Assembly: GCA_027579435.1 (NCBI GenBank)
Contig: JANBPK010000771.1
Span: 124,001-188,000, forward strand
Direction of reading: 5' to 3'
DNA length: 64,000 nucleotides
DNA from: Candolleomyces eurysporus
Lineage: Eukaryota; Basidiomycota; Agaricomycetes; Agaricales; Psathyrellaceae
In this document: one piece after another, positions 1-11,329 of the stretch
Position numbering within the stretch: position 1 is the first letter of the stretch
Layout of the letters: every line of letters starts with the position of its first letter
The notes under the pieces: model-generated
The model's database searches: none
What the model was told of the DNA's origin: nothing
What the model saw: the letters and a program-made list of their open reading frames with translations, nothing else
Program-made: the position numbers and the translations under genes

Positions 1-240
1 CCTCGACCTTGAGGTCCTGGTTTCCGCGCTTGCGACAGGCTGAATTAGTTTCATTGCTTCGCGTGCTCGGTCCAGGGCGGCTGACAGGCGCATTCTTTGC
101 TGGTGCAATGCCATTCGCTATGAGCACACCTGAAGGAAAGGTGAGCCCCTTTCTACCAAAAAGTGCAGAAATGCGCACCAAGGTGGCGATACTTGAAAAC
201 AAAGGTACATATCACCTTATTATTGACTGGGCGTAAGGTT
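1..240. other. window edge, no supported gene
   Basis: Short open frames exist here but none shows a domain, splice pattern or conserved neighbour. It lies downstream of the minus-strand DUF7918 gene and is probably its 3' flank. Confidence 0.4.
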
Positions 241-992
241 CTACTCGATCTTGAACTCGTCTGCTTTTGCCCGAGGCTTGGAAAGCTTGTCAATACACAT
301 CTCCTCGATACTAGTGATTGCGACGCACCTGATACAATGGTCTAGGCCTTTCTTCGAGCGTTCGTGAACTCGATGATTGCCAGGCTCTGGGTAGACGCTG
401 GCTGATGGTCGACCCTCTCCCTCGACTAATTCTCCGACCGAATATGCAGTTACCCGAATTTCCCCGAGCTTACTGAGAGATTCGGCATCTCCAAGGCATG
501 CATCGTCGTCTGCATAAGTGAACGTCAATGACTGACGGGAGTTGAAGAATGATGGGATAGTGCAGAAGTTTGAATGCCAGCATTCACGTACCAGTCAGCT
601 CTAAGTTTCCAAATTGAAGCTGAAAGTGACTCAAAGAAGCACCATCTTCAACACGCTCTACTTCGAAATGCCGCAAAGCATCTGAACCTGTGTGCGGATT
701 CTTGTGAATGATGCTGTGTCTCAGATACGCACGCCTTCCATCTAGATAGAATAACAGCTGATGATGTGACGTGCGGACAAGTTCGGACGATATGGTGCAC
801 CCAACCCGAAAGTTCTGAAGGTAAACATGAGCAGGGGTTCCGCTGGATTGGACTGACTTCACGTACCTTCCCCGCCTCACAAGGAATCCAGCATGAAATT
901 TCAGCACCATTATCCTTTGTTTCCGTGTTGTACTCCTGCAGCTTCGTTCCTTCCATCTCTATCCATACGTCAAATCCCAAAAGCTTGGGCAT
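241..992 (-). CDS. DUF7918 domain protein, three exons
   Basis: Spliced protein of 205 residues. Exon 1 is 992-867 (42 codons), exon 2 is 814-592, exon 3 is 509-241; the introns are GT-AG with gtacgt donors and the phases agree. The product begins MPKLLGFDVWIEMEG, continues with the CWIPCEAGK segment, and crosses the second splice as LELTDDDA followed by LGEIRVTAY. As I recall it, this order (F-x-W-I-x-x-D/E-G, then CWIPSEAGK, then LELTDDD, then LGEI) is the hallmark of the fungal DUF7918 family, which is abundant in agaricomycetes and has no known function. The protein is short; family members often carry longer charged tails. I chose the ATG at 992 because the family motif starts immediately after it and the upstream frame looks non-coding. 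The splice reconstruction is read from the sequence; the family name is from memory. Confidence 0.8.
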
Positions 993-1635
993 CTCGCACA
1001 GCAAGACGACCGGTTTGAAGGGCGAGTCAATGGGCTTCTGTGAGTCAGTTTCACGCGGGGTCGCCGCGTTTTGAAGGAACGCTGAGAGAAAGAATTCAAG
1101 TTTGAAGGAATTTAAGAAAACACTGTGTGCTCTAGTCTCGTAGAGCCCGGGTATGCGGGGAAACGGTTGGGGTGAGTACAACAATGCAATCATTTGCCGC
1201 GCCGATGAGGCGTGTTCGGTTAAGGGCAGGCGTCTGCGCGCGCTAATTTAACATCACTATGGTGAGGTCATATACTCAGAAACGATAAAAACGTCAAATC
1301 CTGGAGGTAATCGATACCCATTGGAACAGAAGAAAGCTGCGCTGACTCGTAAAGTACCAACACTGATGATTACTTTTGCAAGGCGCTGGCAATTTAAGTA
1401 GACAAAGAATAATGTCTCTTGGTCCCTGCTACCCTGAAATCCAACCGAATACTCGCATGCTCTTGAATTCGTCCCGAGGCATCAATTGCAGCTGGTTGAC
1501 GCTCTCCTCCGCTTACATTTTCGGATGCTCAAGGTCCCATTCGGTCAGATAGGCAGCGTTGGGGAGGAGCTCGTCGTCAACAGCCTATATTTACAATGGA
1601 CTGTAATTTCGTCACTCCTAGATTGTTGGTGAGTC
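993..1635. other. intergenic, nothing recognised
   Basis: Contains the likely promoter of the DUF7918 gene and the 3' flank of the F-box-like remnant. I see no gene, repeat or RNA signature. Confidence 0.4.
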
Positions 1636-2674
1636 TCAGCGTAGTTCGAGCACGTCTGTCACCCGAGGCTTTCCGCCGTCGTAACAGCAGTTCCTATATT
1701 TGATGGTGTGGAGGTGAGGGCATGAGATTTGGCGTTTACGATGTGCCCCCACGCTGCCTTCATTAAGGGTGAACATCTTATTCAAGACAAGAGGCTCCAT
1801 AATCTGCTCGCCTGACTCCTGGAGCTGGACATACAGCTGCTGTAGAGAGGGGGAAGCTGCCTGGAGAATTTCTGGAAAAGTTGGCGGGGATTCGGTGAGT
1901 CGCATGTAGAGTAATCTGGTGAGCGAACACCTGGACTGTCTCATGAAATCAGCAATGCGTTTCAGCGTTCACAATAGCTCAGGAAAGATTTCGAAGGCCA
2001 GGCAAGTTAATTTGTGCCAGAATGGTGTGTTCGTCCAAAATTAGCTGAATTTTTTCGAGTTTTCGACGACAGATCCCCGGGGGATCGATGACGAGTCCGG
2101 GTGAATCATGGAGTTGTATATCCAGCGATAGAAGGTTCTGGTAGTCTTCCAACAGCTTCATATAATGGGTGGTTAACTTTAGGTTTTCACAATCACAGTA
2201 AATAAGAAGGCGCCTCAGCCGGGCCCCACGAGATGGGTGCATTGTTTCGACCGCGCTGTGCATGTGGAGATCAAAAGCCGTGCAACGTAATGTCTATAGT
2301 GGAAAGACACGGTGAACGAGAGAGGAAGTTCTCCTTTCCCTGTTGGATCGAGAAGAAGATGGGGGTAAGACAGCAAGAAATCGTGGAACATATCGGAGTT
2401 CTAATGCAACTGACCCAGTGAGGAAGCTCAGCTTGTGAAATTTCAATTGCCCAAACATTTCCCATTGCCAACGAGCGGAACCCTCAGCTTGCGCCTGCTT
2501 CTGGGCCTTCTGGGCCTTTTCGCCTTGAAGAATTCTACGCCCTACTGTGTCAATGGGGGTTACCGCGGCGGGCTTTCGGCCTACTTCTTTCTCAAGACCC
2601 GTAAATGTTCCATGCTTTCGCAATTCAAATTGATTGTGAGTTCTTCCTGTTGATTCATTAACCCTCGTCTCCAA
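1636..2674 (-). pseudogene. remnant of an F-box/leucine-rich-type gene
   Basis: Two minus-strand frames (2263-1979 and 1944-1636) read like the C-terminal leucine-rich part of agaricomycete F-box proteins. The first has LLSLDIQLHD, then KLEKIQLIL, then INLPGLRNLS. The second has FMRQSRCSLTRLLYMRL, then EILQAASPSLQQLYVQL, and ends with a short VTDVLELR stretch. The join between them (about 1945-1980) has stops in the frame that would connect them and no clear intron. Upstream (2674-2294) the frame is open but shows no F-box. I read this as a decayed or badly assembled gene. The family assignment rests on pattern resemblance only. Confidence 0.3.
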
Positions 2675-3007
2675 CAGAATTCATGTTGGGCCTTCATCTT
2701 CTCTACTGTTGAAAGTGCCGAGCTGCACATCGTAGAGTGGTATCCAATCTCGGAAGCCGTCCTTATCATACTTTGCAAGATTGCTTGTGAGCTTCTATGA
2801 CAGCCATGGGTACCTTTGGTCATCTGTTCTCCTGCTAAGTCACGTTGGACAGTCCTCGGCTGTCCCGAGGTGCCTAGGTGGCCTGTCATCCCGGGAGAAT
2901 CATCGAGTGCCTAATGCCGAGTGATCTAGAAGCAGGTACAGCTTGCCTACTTAAACACCAGTCGATTGGTATAATCCGACTCGTAGTACAACGCAATTGA
3001 CAAGAGG

Positions 3008-3739
3008 ATGACTCGAACTGCCACCTCCTCGGCCGTCCTCAAGATCGTCCTGACCCTGCTGTGCTACGATGGCTTGCAAGTGGTAGCCCGAAAGCCGCCC
3101 ACAGTCGCCAGCAGCGACACCATAACCAAGCTCACAGTGCCGACATCTGCTTTCCCGTGTCCAATCCCCCTATGCGCACCTGGCTGCCCTCCAGGATCTT
3201 CCGTCACTCTTACAACTCCCCTCAGTCGCTGCCCAACCTGCACCTGTGTCCCGTCCTCAACCTTGACATCACTCCCAACGGATTGTCCCATCCCCGTTTG
3301 CGCAACATCATGCCCTCCAGGGTCGTCGGTAATATACACCACCCCCGTCAGTCGTTGCCCAACGTGCCTGTGCGTCAAAACGACGAGTACTACGACGTCC
3401 ACGCCTTCGTGTCATATCCCACTTTGTGCCACAGGACAGTCCTGTCCCCAAGGTTCAACTTGGGGCCTCTCGACGCCTGCTGGGGTGCAGTGCCCTTTAT
3501 GCGCTTGCACTGAGTGTCTCCCTCCACCGTGTGCCCCTTGCCCACCCCCGCTTTCGAATATCATGACCACCATTGGAACAAATTGTCCGTCATGTGCCTG
3601 CGTATATTCCCCGACTTGCTGTCCTCCGCCGCCGCCAGGCCATGTTTCAGTAACGGTTGCCAGCGAGCAGGTTTATACACCCGCCTCTTACAATGCGTAC
3701 TCTCGGGCTGCCGTAGCGGTTCCTCGGGAGACGGGTTGA
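3008..3739 (+). CDS. secreted cysteine-repeat protein (antistasin-like spacing)
   Basis: A single open frame of 243 residues. The N-terminus has a hydrophobic core (AVLKIVLTLLC, about residues 9-19) consistent with a weak signal peptide, so secretion is likely. The body is built from repeated cysteine modules of about 30-40 residues of the form CPIPxCAxxCPPGS, then 10-12 residues, then CPTCxC; at least four are visible (starting near residues 50, 92, 133 and 165), joined by Ser/Thr-rich linkers. The spacing C-x3-C-x3-C-x2-G-x(n)-C-x2-C-x-C resembles antistasin-type modules, which in animals are protease inhibitors; this is similarity of spacing, not a confirmed domain. The last part is proline-rich (CCPPPPPGH). 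No introns are needed. It could be a wall protein, an effector-like protein or an inhibitor. Confidence 0.6.
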   Translation: MTRTATSSAVLKIVLTLLCYDGLQVVARKPPTVASSDTITKLTVPTSAFPCPIPLCAPGCPPGSSVTLTTPLSRCPTCTCVPSSTLTSLPTDCPIPVCATSCPPGSSVIYTTPVSRCPTCLCVKTTSTTTSTPSCHIPLCATGQSCPQGSTWGLSTPAGVQCPLCACTECLPPPCAPCPPPLSNIMTTIGTNCPSCACVYSPTCCPPPPPGHVSVTVASEQVYTPASYNAYSRAAVAVPRETG

Positions 3740-4155
3740 CCAGGTGCTGGGGAGGAAAGGCTGGGAATAGTCTCATAGTTGATAAAACGAGGTATGTACA
3801 GATCGAAACAGCAAGAAGTAGGAAGGGATATTATATGTACAGGCAAGTCGTACCACTAGAGTACAAACATCTATTCAATAGGCAAAGGTCGTTCGTCGTT
3901 AGCAAGTCGTACGCGTAAAGAGGGCGTCATAGCAAAGGGGGCTCATAAAGGGCATAAAACATAAGATGTGCTGCAGGTTAAGTGAAGTCTGAAAACGAGG
4001 AACATAGTACAACAATGACCAAGAAAAAGAAACGAGAAAAGAATCATGGAGCCAAGAATACAAGGGATAATGCATATGCAACGGGCGAATTCAACAAGGA
4101 ATGAGGAAAGCGGAGACAAGAAATGGATGTGACCGACGGCAGAGAGTAGGCGAGT
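3740..4155. other. intergenic between convergent genes
   Basis: 3' flanks of the cysteine-repeat gene and of the Hsp70-like gene meet here. I see no further feature. Confidence 0.4.
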
Positions 4156-7100
4156 TTACTTCTTGCTCTTCTTCTTCTTCTTGCCAGTAGTCTGTGTCAT
4201 GAATCCATTATCGCCTCCAGATGCGCCAGCTTCAATGGGAGACGGAGCCGCAGCATTGTCATCCTCAACGGCATTAGCTCCCTTTTTCTTCTTCTTCTTC
4301 TGCTTTACCGGTACACCCCATTCTTCAGCAGCGTCAGCAGTTTGCACTTGGTTGTCTTCTCCACCCCCGCTACCCAAAAGGTCGTTAAGCTGATCCTGTA
4401 GGTTATCTGCACCTCCACCTTCGGTTCCAGCAGGGGTATCAGCACCCCCAGCTTCCTGTGCACTGTCAGCTTTCCCCTTCTTTTTGCCTCCGCCAGTCTC
4501 GTCCTCAACGGCGGTAGTTTCTTGTCCAGGGGCACGGCCAGCATCTTCAGCAGGAGTACCAGGTGCAGGGGAAGGCTCTCGCGTCGGCTGTTCACTTCCA
4601 CCAAGGTCGAGGAGTCCTTTGCCTTTCTTCCCTTTCTTCTTACCAACAGGCGCGAAACCCCAGGGATCGTCCATGGCTTCTTCCTCGGACGTCTTGGAGG
4701 CAGCTGGAGCGGCCGTCTCAGGGACGAGCGTGGAAGTGCGAGCGGGATCTTCACCAGGCTTACTACCTTCCTTCGCCGTTGTCGCCATCATCTCGATATC
4801 CCAAGGATCGGCTGGAGGATTCCCGTTCCCGTCTTCCTTAGGCGGGGGAAGCGGGGGAAGCAAGCTCTTTTCTTGCTCTGCTGCCGCCACGGGATTCCCG
4901 ATAGGGATGTCCTGCATCCCAATACCTTGAGATTCATCGTAATTGGTGCTGACGCCACCGAACAGTGAGGCGACCGTGTTATTTGTGGGAGCTGCAAAAT
5001 CGAATGCGGATGGTGTAGTGGTGGATCCAGCATTACCCCACTTGAACGAACGCTGGGAAGGTTTTCTCGAAAGCGGTGGTGGACCGGTTATCGATTTAGC
5101 GAGGGAGGACACTGAGGGTTTCTTCTTCGCACCAAAGCTACCCCATCCAGAAGCATTTTCGTTCAAGTCTTGCTTGTTATCCAGCCACGGTTGGGAAGGA
5201 GGCGGTGGTAGCTCTGACTCTTCTGCGGAAGTACCACCGAAGAGGCTGCTAGCAAGTTTGCCACCCCAACCCCCAAAGCCAAGGGACTTGCTCTGTCGTT
5301 CGCGCTCGGCCTTCTGTATACGCTCTCGTTCTTCTCGTTCTCGCGCCCTTTTCTCTCGTTCCCTAAGCGCTTCTTCTTCCTGCCTCTTCATCTCTTCTTC
5401 TCGTGCATTGCGCGCCCTTTCTTCTTGCCTCCTCTCTTCTTCCTCCCGCTCCTTTCGTTCTTTCTCTTCCTGTAACTTCGCTTCCTCTTCTTGTTTCTCG
5501 AGGTCAGCAAGCTCTTTGAAGATCCTCTCCTCTTCCCGGCGCAGTTCCTCCTCTTTCTTTTGCATGCGCTCAGCCTCTTCAACCTCTTTCTGTAGCCTCT
5601 CCTCTTCCTTCCGTTTCCGTTCTTCCTCCTCTGCGATGCGCTCTTGCTCGAGCCGTTCCGACTCCGCTCTCTTCCTAGCTTCTTCCGCGATTCGCTCTTG
5701 CTCTACTCGTGCCTCGTCTGCTTTCCTCTGCGCTTCCTCTTCCTGTCTCTTTTTCTCTTCTGCCACTAATCGCTCCTGCTCCTCTCTGTCCTTGCGTTCC
5801 TTCTCCGCTCTCTCCTTTCGTTCCTTTTCTTCGCGTTCAGCCTTGGCCTTCTCCTCCTTTTCCCTCTCTTTACGCTCTTGTTCTTCCCTCTTCTTGCGCT
5901 CTCGTTCCTCCTTCTTAGAGGAGGGTTTCTTCTTCGCTGCCTTAGCTGCTTCCTCTTCCTCTTTCTTGCGTTTTGCTTCCTCCTCTTCTTTCAATCTCTG
6001 CTCTTCCTCCTCCTGCCTCCTCCGTTCCTCCTCTTCTTGCAATCGCTTCGCCTCCGCTGCAGCCTCAGCCTCAGCTTCAGCAGCCTTCCGTCGCTCCTCT
6101 TCTTGTGCTTTTCTCACTGCTTCCTCCGCCTCTTGCTGCGCTTTCAGAGCCTCTGCCTGCCTCGCAGCCTCTTCAGCTTCTTCCCGTGCCTTCCTCGCAG
6201 CCGCCTCAGCTTCCTCTTGCATCCTCCTNTGTCGCTTCCTCCTCTTCCANCTTTCTCTGCTTCTCCTCCTCCTCCCTCTTGGCAGCAGCGGCAGCAACGG
6301 CAGCCGTACCACTCTTCTTTTTCTTCTTCTTCGCGGATCCAGTCACCGAAACAGAGGTCTCCACCTCAGAAGCTCCTCCAATCGGGGTAGCGGGAGTCTC
6401 TCCTGCTGGAGTCGTCAACCCTGACCCCATAGCCGAAGGCGCAGCAGACGACAGTGCCGATAACGGAGATACGTTTGTGTCGATCTTCGGCAAAGTATTC
6501 GTCGTAGTCGTCGGTGGATCGTTCAGTGCCGAAACGACAGCAGCAAGACTGTCCACCGCCGCCGACTGTTGGGCAGCAGGGTTCAATGGGCTGAGCACCT
6601 TTCCTTGACCTGACGGCGCCCGACTGACTGCCGGAGAACCCTTCAAAGAGGAAGTCTTTCGGCTGCTTATGCTCACGCTACGAGGGATGGCGGACATGGG
6701 TGGAACGCCCCAGCCACTGGTGCCGGCATTATCAACGGGTTCGTCGAACAGCCCGCCTGGCATGCCCTTGTCTTGGTTCAAGGCATTGGGTGGAGAGCTG
6801 AACGCTGGTGCAACATTTAGGTCCTCGCCGAATATCGATGTTCGTCCGCTCCCGGTTGGGTCACCTCCACCAAGTAAATCTGCCACAGTGCCTCCANCCC
6901 CCACCGGGCGTACCGAACGCCGACTTGGGATCTTCTCCAAATATCGAGATTGATTTAGCGGTGCTGAAAGCCGATGCATTGGAAGTATGGCGAGAGAGTC
7001 CTGCACCTTCAGGAGGAGCAGTAGCAGTTGGAGTTGCGTTATCCCACAAGCTGGCAGGTTCTCTCGGCGGCGACGGGAAAGCGGCGGATTTGGGCGTTAA

Positions 7101-9927
7101 AGGAGCGGGAGGAGGGTCAACGTACTGCAGTCCAGGACTCCCTGGGGTCGGAGTCGGGGTGTGCCCTCGACTGCGAATGGAGTGGATAGAAGGTGGGGCA
7201 AAAGATGATGGGGACCCAGGGGCCGAAGGAACGAGACTGCTCCTGTTACTCCTCGTCCTCGCGCTGTCTCGATCCCGATCCCTATGGCTATCCCTGTCAA
7301 CTGACCTCCTCCTATCGTCCTTGTCGTCATGTAGCGACGCGTAGGCACTGCGACTTGGAGTAGTAGGGTTGGAATTGGCAGGTCTCGTTGATGGCACACG
7401 AGACACTTCAGGTATGGAGCTACCATTGGCACTGGGGATGTATGTGTCACTACTGACTCGAGACGAACGACGAGAGCTATCGACGGGATGGCCATCGACG
7501 GGAGTCCTTGCGCGTGAGGTTGGCTGTGAACTGCGGCGATCACCGGTACGAGAAGAGTTGGATCTGGTGAGAGCATCATCTTCTGGATAAAAGTCTGGTT
7601 CGTCTTCCTCTGTCCGGTGACCACGTTCGTTATAGACTATAGTTGCGGGACCACTGGAAATGAAGTCAGTATTAGTCAATAAAATCTGAATGCGGAGGGA
7701 CACGTACTATTTGGTTTCGCCCTGCAGAACGAATTAGAAAGAGTGAGTGCTAGACAGCGGAGAGTAAGGGATGAATACATACGTTCTGCACCCATTTAAT
7801 CCTCGCCTGGAACTCAGTCAAACCGAAGTGAATCTCCACAGAGAACACGATCGTCCAGTAGGTTTTCCCGTTCGGACCCTGTTTCGGCGCAGCGCTGTCA
7901 CTCAACATCGAAAGGTCGGCTTTGACAATGCAGAGNGTTGAGAAGGTTTCNGAGCGTCGTTCAATCCATTTTGGTACAGTGTTCCCGCCTCGGTAGCACC
8001 ATATCTCCACCTCGAAGACACGCAGCATTGACAAGCTCGTGAGCTCAGTGCAGTATTTGCGACTGAANACCGTGGACTCTTTAACTTTCAAACCCTAACA
8101 TCGGAGTCACCTGTNAGTTCATGCTCGAAAAAATCTAATGGANGCTGNACTTACTCGAGCCAGAATACAATCAAAGGCATCTGGCAACAGCTTGGGGCCT
8201 GAGGGCAGNTCACACAGCTTCTCCTTCCTCTCTACGTGCTCCGGGTCGTTGGGGTCGAGGGTTCTNAGGTACTCAACACCATACATGAACTTGGACATTC
8301 GTGCCGAGACGTGATGGTCGCAGTAGAACCCGATCGCTCCATCCGCTACGGCTTTCGAGCTGAGAAGTGACCAATATGAGCAAGGAATNCAAGAACATAG
8401 CGAAACAGTGACATACGTTTGAGTATCTGGGCGAGAAATGACAACGTTCATAGCCTTGAGGCGTTCTTGCAGTTGACTGAACAGCCACGGTGAAGCTGCG
8501 TAACCTCCGACGAGGAAGACACACTTGATACCCACACTGCAGGCCTCGATTTGCTTTTTGATAGCGTTGAAGGCGGCTGTAGGTTCTCACTTAGCTTTGC
8601 TATCGCCTAAGAAATTCGGCAAGAAGCCTCACCATCTATCGAAGGTTCAAACAGGTTGGCCACTTCCGCTCTGTTAGATAGCTTCAGTCAGAAGACAGTC
8701 TGTGGTGAAACCAATGAGCGGTGCTTACCCGGTCAACCTCAACTGTCCATTCCGAATTCCGTACGCGGGATCCTTGTCGAAAGGCGAACCGAAAGGTACG
8801 AACTGGGTGTCTTTGCTGTCCCTGAACAAGCGCTTGGTCTTTTCGTCGAANTGGCGCGTTATGTGGTCTAGAGAGTCCGGTGTNCCGTATTTGCACCCCT
8901 TGAGCTTGTCTGTATACCGAAGCTCGGTCGTCAGGGCGAATTACCATGGAAGNAGTTGAACACCACTCACGCTCGAAAAATTCCCTTGCGCGTCTCGACA
9001 CGAACACCGACCCTGCAAAAATACAGTCCGGCGGAGCCACCTCCTCCATTACCAACGGGTTCGTTCCCTTAATAGCATACGAACTGATGTCTAGGGTTCC
9101 TCCTCCCGCATCCGCAATCAAGAATCCATGCCTCCCGGGGATGCTCAATACGTCCGTGGCTAGACCACTCAGAACACAAGCATGCAAACTCGCTTCTCCC
9201 TCGGTCACAAACCGGATTCTTGCTCTGCCTTCAGGTGTATCGTCTATGAGTCTACCGTAGATAGCTGCTCGGCGCATCTTGGCTTGTTGGGCGCCTTCCC
9301 ACCCGTTGGGATGGGAAAGGACGAATTCGACGTGGTGGGGGATGACGTGGGCGAGGAGNGCACTACCGTTGGCATGGGTATCCTTGATAAAGGAGGTGGT
9401 GCATGTGTANAGATAGGAGAGGAAGTCGCCNAAGATATGTACGGGGGATTTGCGAGAGGGNAGAGGGGCGAGGCGGAGGCCGTTCATTGAGAGNTTCATC
9501 GTTCGGGGTCGGAGGCGTAGCTTGAAGCTAACAGAACGTCAGGATGGCGCCGCNGTCCCTACGACATAGATAAACGTACAGTTCGACTTTGACCCAATTC
9601 TCGTCCTCCGCATTGGCTTGGACATGGGCCGAGTCTGCTTCTGCTCCAACAGCCTTCACCTCTCCTTTCTTGTCATAGTACAGTATTGAAGGGATCTTGG
9701 AGTTTCCGGCGACGTGCTCTTGTCCAGGGAATCGTGTTACACCGTGGATCTGAGGGACCTCGCCTGGGTCAAGGATTGCATAGGAGACCTGGAGAGGGGC
9801 TCAGCATGGAGAGGACCGGAACAAGCAAACGATGTACTCCGCTAAACGTGGTCCCGACGTCGATTGCAATGACGAGGGATCGAGTGAGGCCNCTATAGGG
9901 CTTTCGTGTTACGAAGACAGGCTTCAT
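4156..9927 (-). CDS. Hsp70/HSPA12-like ATPase with long charged-helix tail
   Basis: The start at 9927 gives MKPVFVTRKPY followed by the phosphate-1 motif IAIDVGTTFSGVSYAILD, which spans the first intron. An exon near 9.4-9.0 kb holds the second phosphate motif LIADAGGGTLDISSYAI, and one near 8.5 kb holds the adenosine motif VFLVGGYAASPWL. These three are the nucleotide-binding signatures of the Hsp70/actin superfamily, here of the HSPA12-like fungal subtype. The usual C-terminal GPATIVY segment (about 7.65 kb) is not followed by a stop. The frame continues for about 3.4 kb: Ser/Arg-rich linker, SIFGEDP repeats, about 350 residues of E/K/R-rich helix (about 6240-5290), then WG-x-F and poly-lysine clusters up to the stop at 4156. 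Single Ns break the frame (6229 or 6250, and 6897); dropping them restores it. Two adjacent genes wrongly joined is the alternative. Confidence 0.65.
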
Positions 9928-11329
9928 CTTTGAAGCCTACAGAATGCGTTTTTGCACCGAATAATCTTGTTGTTGCGTCGGCTAGAGGTATTGGAGACCT
10001 AGGGAGTAGATATACAACATTCAAAAGAATGCTCGGGATGCTACAGTGTCAACAGCTGGTTTAAATGAACTGTCAGTGGAGGCAGTTCATAAGATAGCAT
10101 GGCCACTCACCCGAAGTCGTATCAATACAATGGAAATGGAACGCGAGGCTAGTATAGCTACAGCTCAAGACTTGAGGTCAACGATGATCCTGAATCAACG
10201 GTCAATTAAGCAGCGGAACTCAGATTGAAGCACGCACCACAAGCTGGGATCTTGGGAGTATACGGCGACTAGNAGCACCACAGTCCGGGGATGTACGCGT
10301 GTACAGCTACTAGGTTTAGTATTGGGTGCTTTACAGGGCTAGGGTTTTAACGAGCCTCAACCACGAGGCGAAGGTCGTCCGTCAACCCACTGGGAGAGGA
10401 TGGATTCGGTCAACTCTGCAGCCACTTTGTAAACGGAACCAAAGACGAAATTTTCCTTCAGAACGTGTCCTATTGTTGTCCATGTTGGGAGGTAATATTG
10501 ATGGCTTCGCACACATTGTGTACGGAAGGGCGCTGGAAGAGGGAAACATGGATGATTGATGGGGTAAGAATATATTGGATCAGTGACTTAGGGGCAAGAC
10601 ACCTCATATGGTCGTTCCTCATCGTCAGCGAACATCCCGAATGGAAGAGTTTATGAATGCACGAGGCAGAGAGGAAACGTGTTCACCGCCATCCGTAGTT
10701 TCTTGGATCTAACTCGGAGAAAACCAACTCAGGAACTCAACGTTTTTATCAACTGGGACCCACAACCTGCAGTATACGGCCTCCTCGAAGTGACTCGGAC
10801 TCGGAGAACGGGGCTTCCTGCGCAGCCGTAGGGGCTACGAGTAGATAGATACTGGATAGATACTGGATAGAGTCTAGTGAGTAACAGCTAGCAGACGATT
10901 GAATAAGTGGTCCTCGACTTACGTTTCTTCACCCTATCACTTTGTCACTTTCGTCACTATCTTCCTTCTTTGGTGATCTCTTTTGAAGCAAGGGAGACCT
11001 GGGGACGTACTTACACGGCTTACACGGACCTTGCTCCAAACTCGCTCCCTGCCTTCTTTGTGCATTTTCCTTGTTCCACCAGCTGCCACTCTCGTCAGCC
11101 AGGAAAAGACAAAAAGACGGCGGGTAGCGAAAAAGGAACGTACAGGCAAAGTGAATCCCATCACGAAGCCCTGGAGAACGGATACGGGATCCCGGGCATA
11201 GGACACGAGCTTCATCTACGCATTGCAACGCGAAAACCTGTGGCATTAAACGTGTCTCAGGCTCCAGGAGACGTCCGTGATACACCAGGAGACCGTGCTG
11301 TAACTCACGTCTCGGGAACATTGTAATAC
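9928..11329. other. intergenic, divergent promoter region
   Basis: About 1.4 kb between the minus-strand Hsp70-like gene and the plus-strand coiled-coil gene. Short open frames occur on both strands (for example 11321-10929 minus), but none has a recognisable domain or splice pattern. The region presumably holds both promoters. Confidence 0.4.

Noticed and set aside
4943..6424. Long plus-strand Ser/Leu-rich open frame opposite the charged-helix tail
   Set aside because: It is the antisense shadow of E/K/R-rich codons (TTC/CTT/TCT), with no independent support.
10334..10350. AGGGCTAGGGTTTTA resembling telomere-type repeats
   Set aside because: Only one unit; not a tandem array.
10929..11321. 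130-codon minus-strand frame upstream of the coiled-coil gene
   Set aside because: No domain, no splice evidence and overlapping plus-strand frames; probably promoter DNA.
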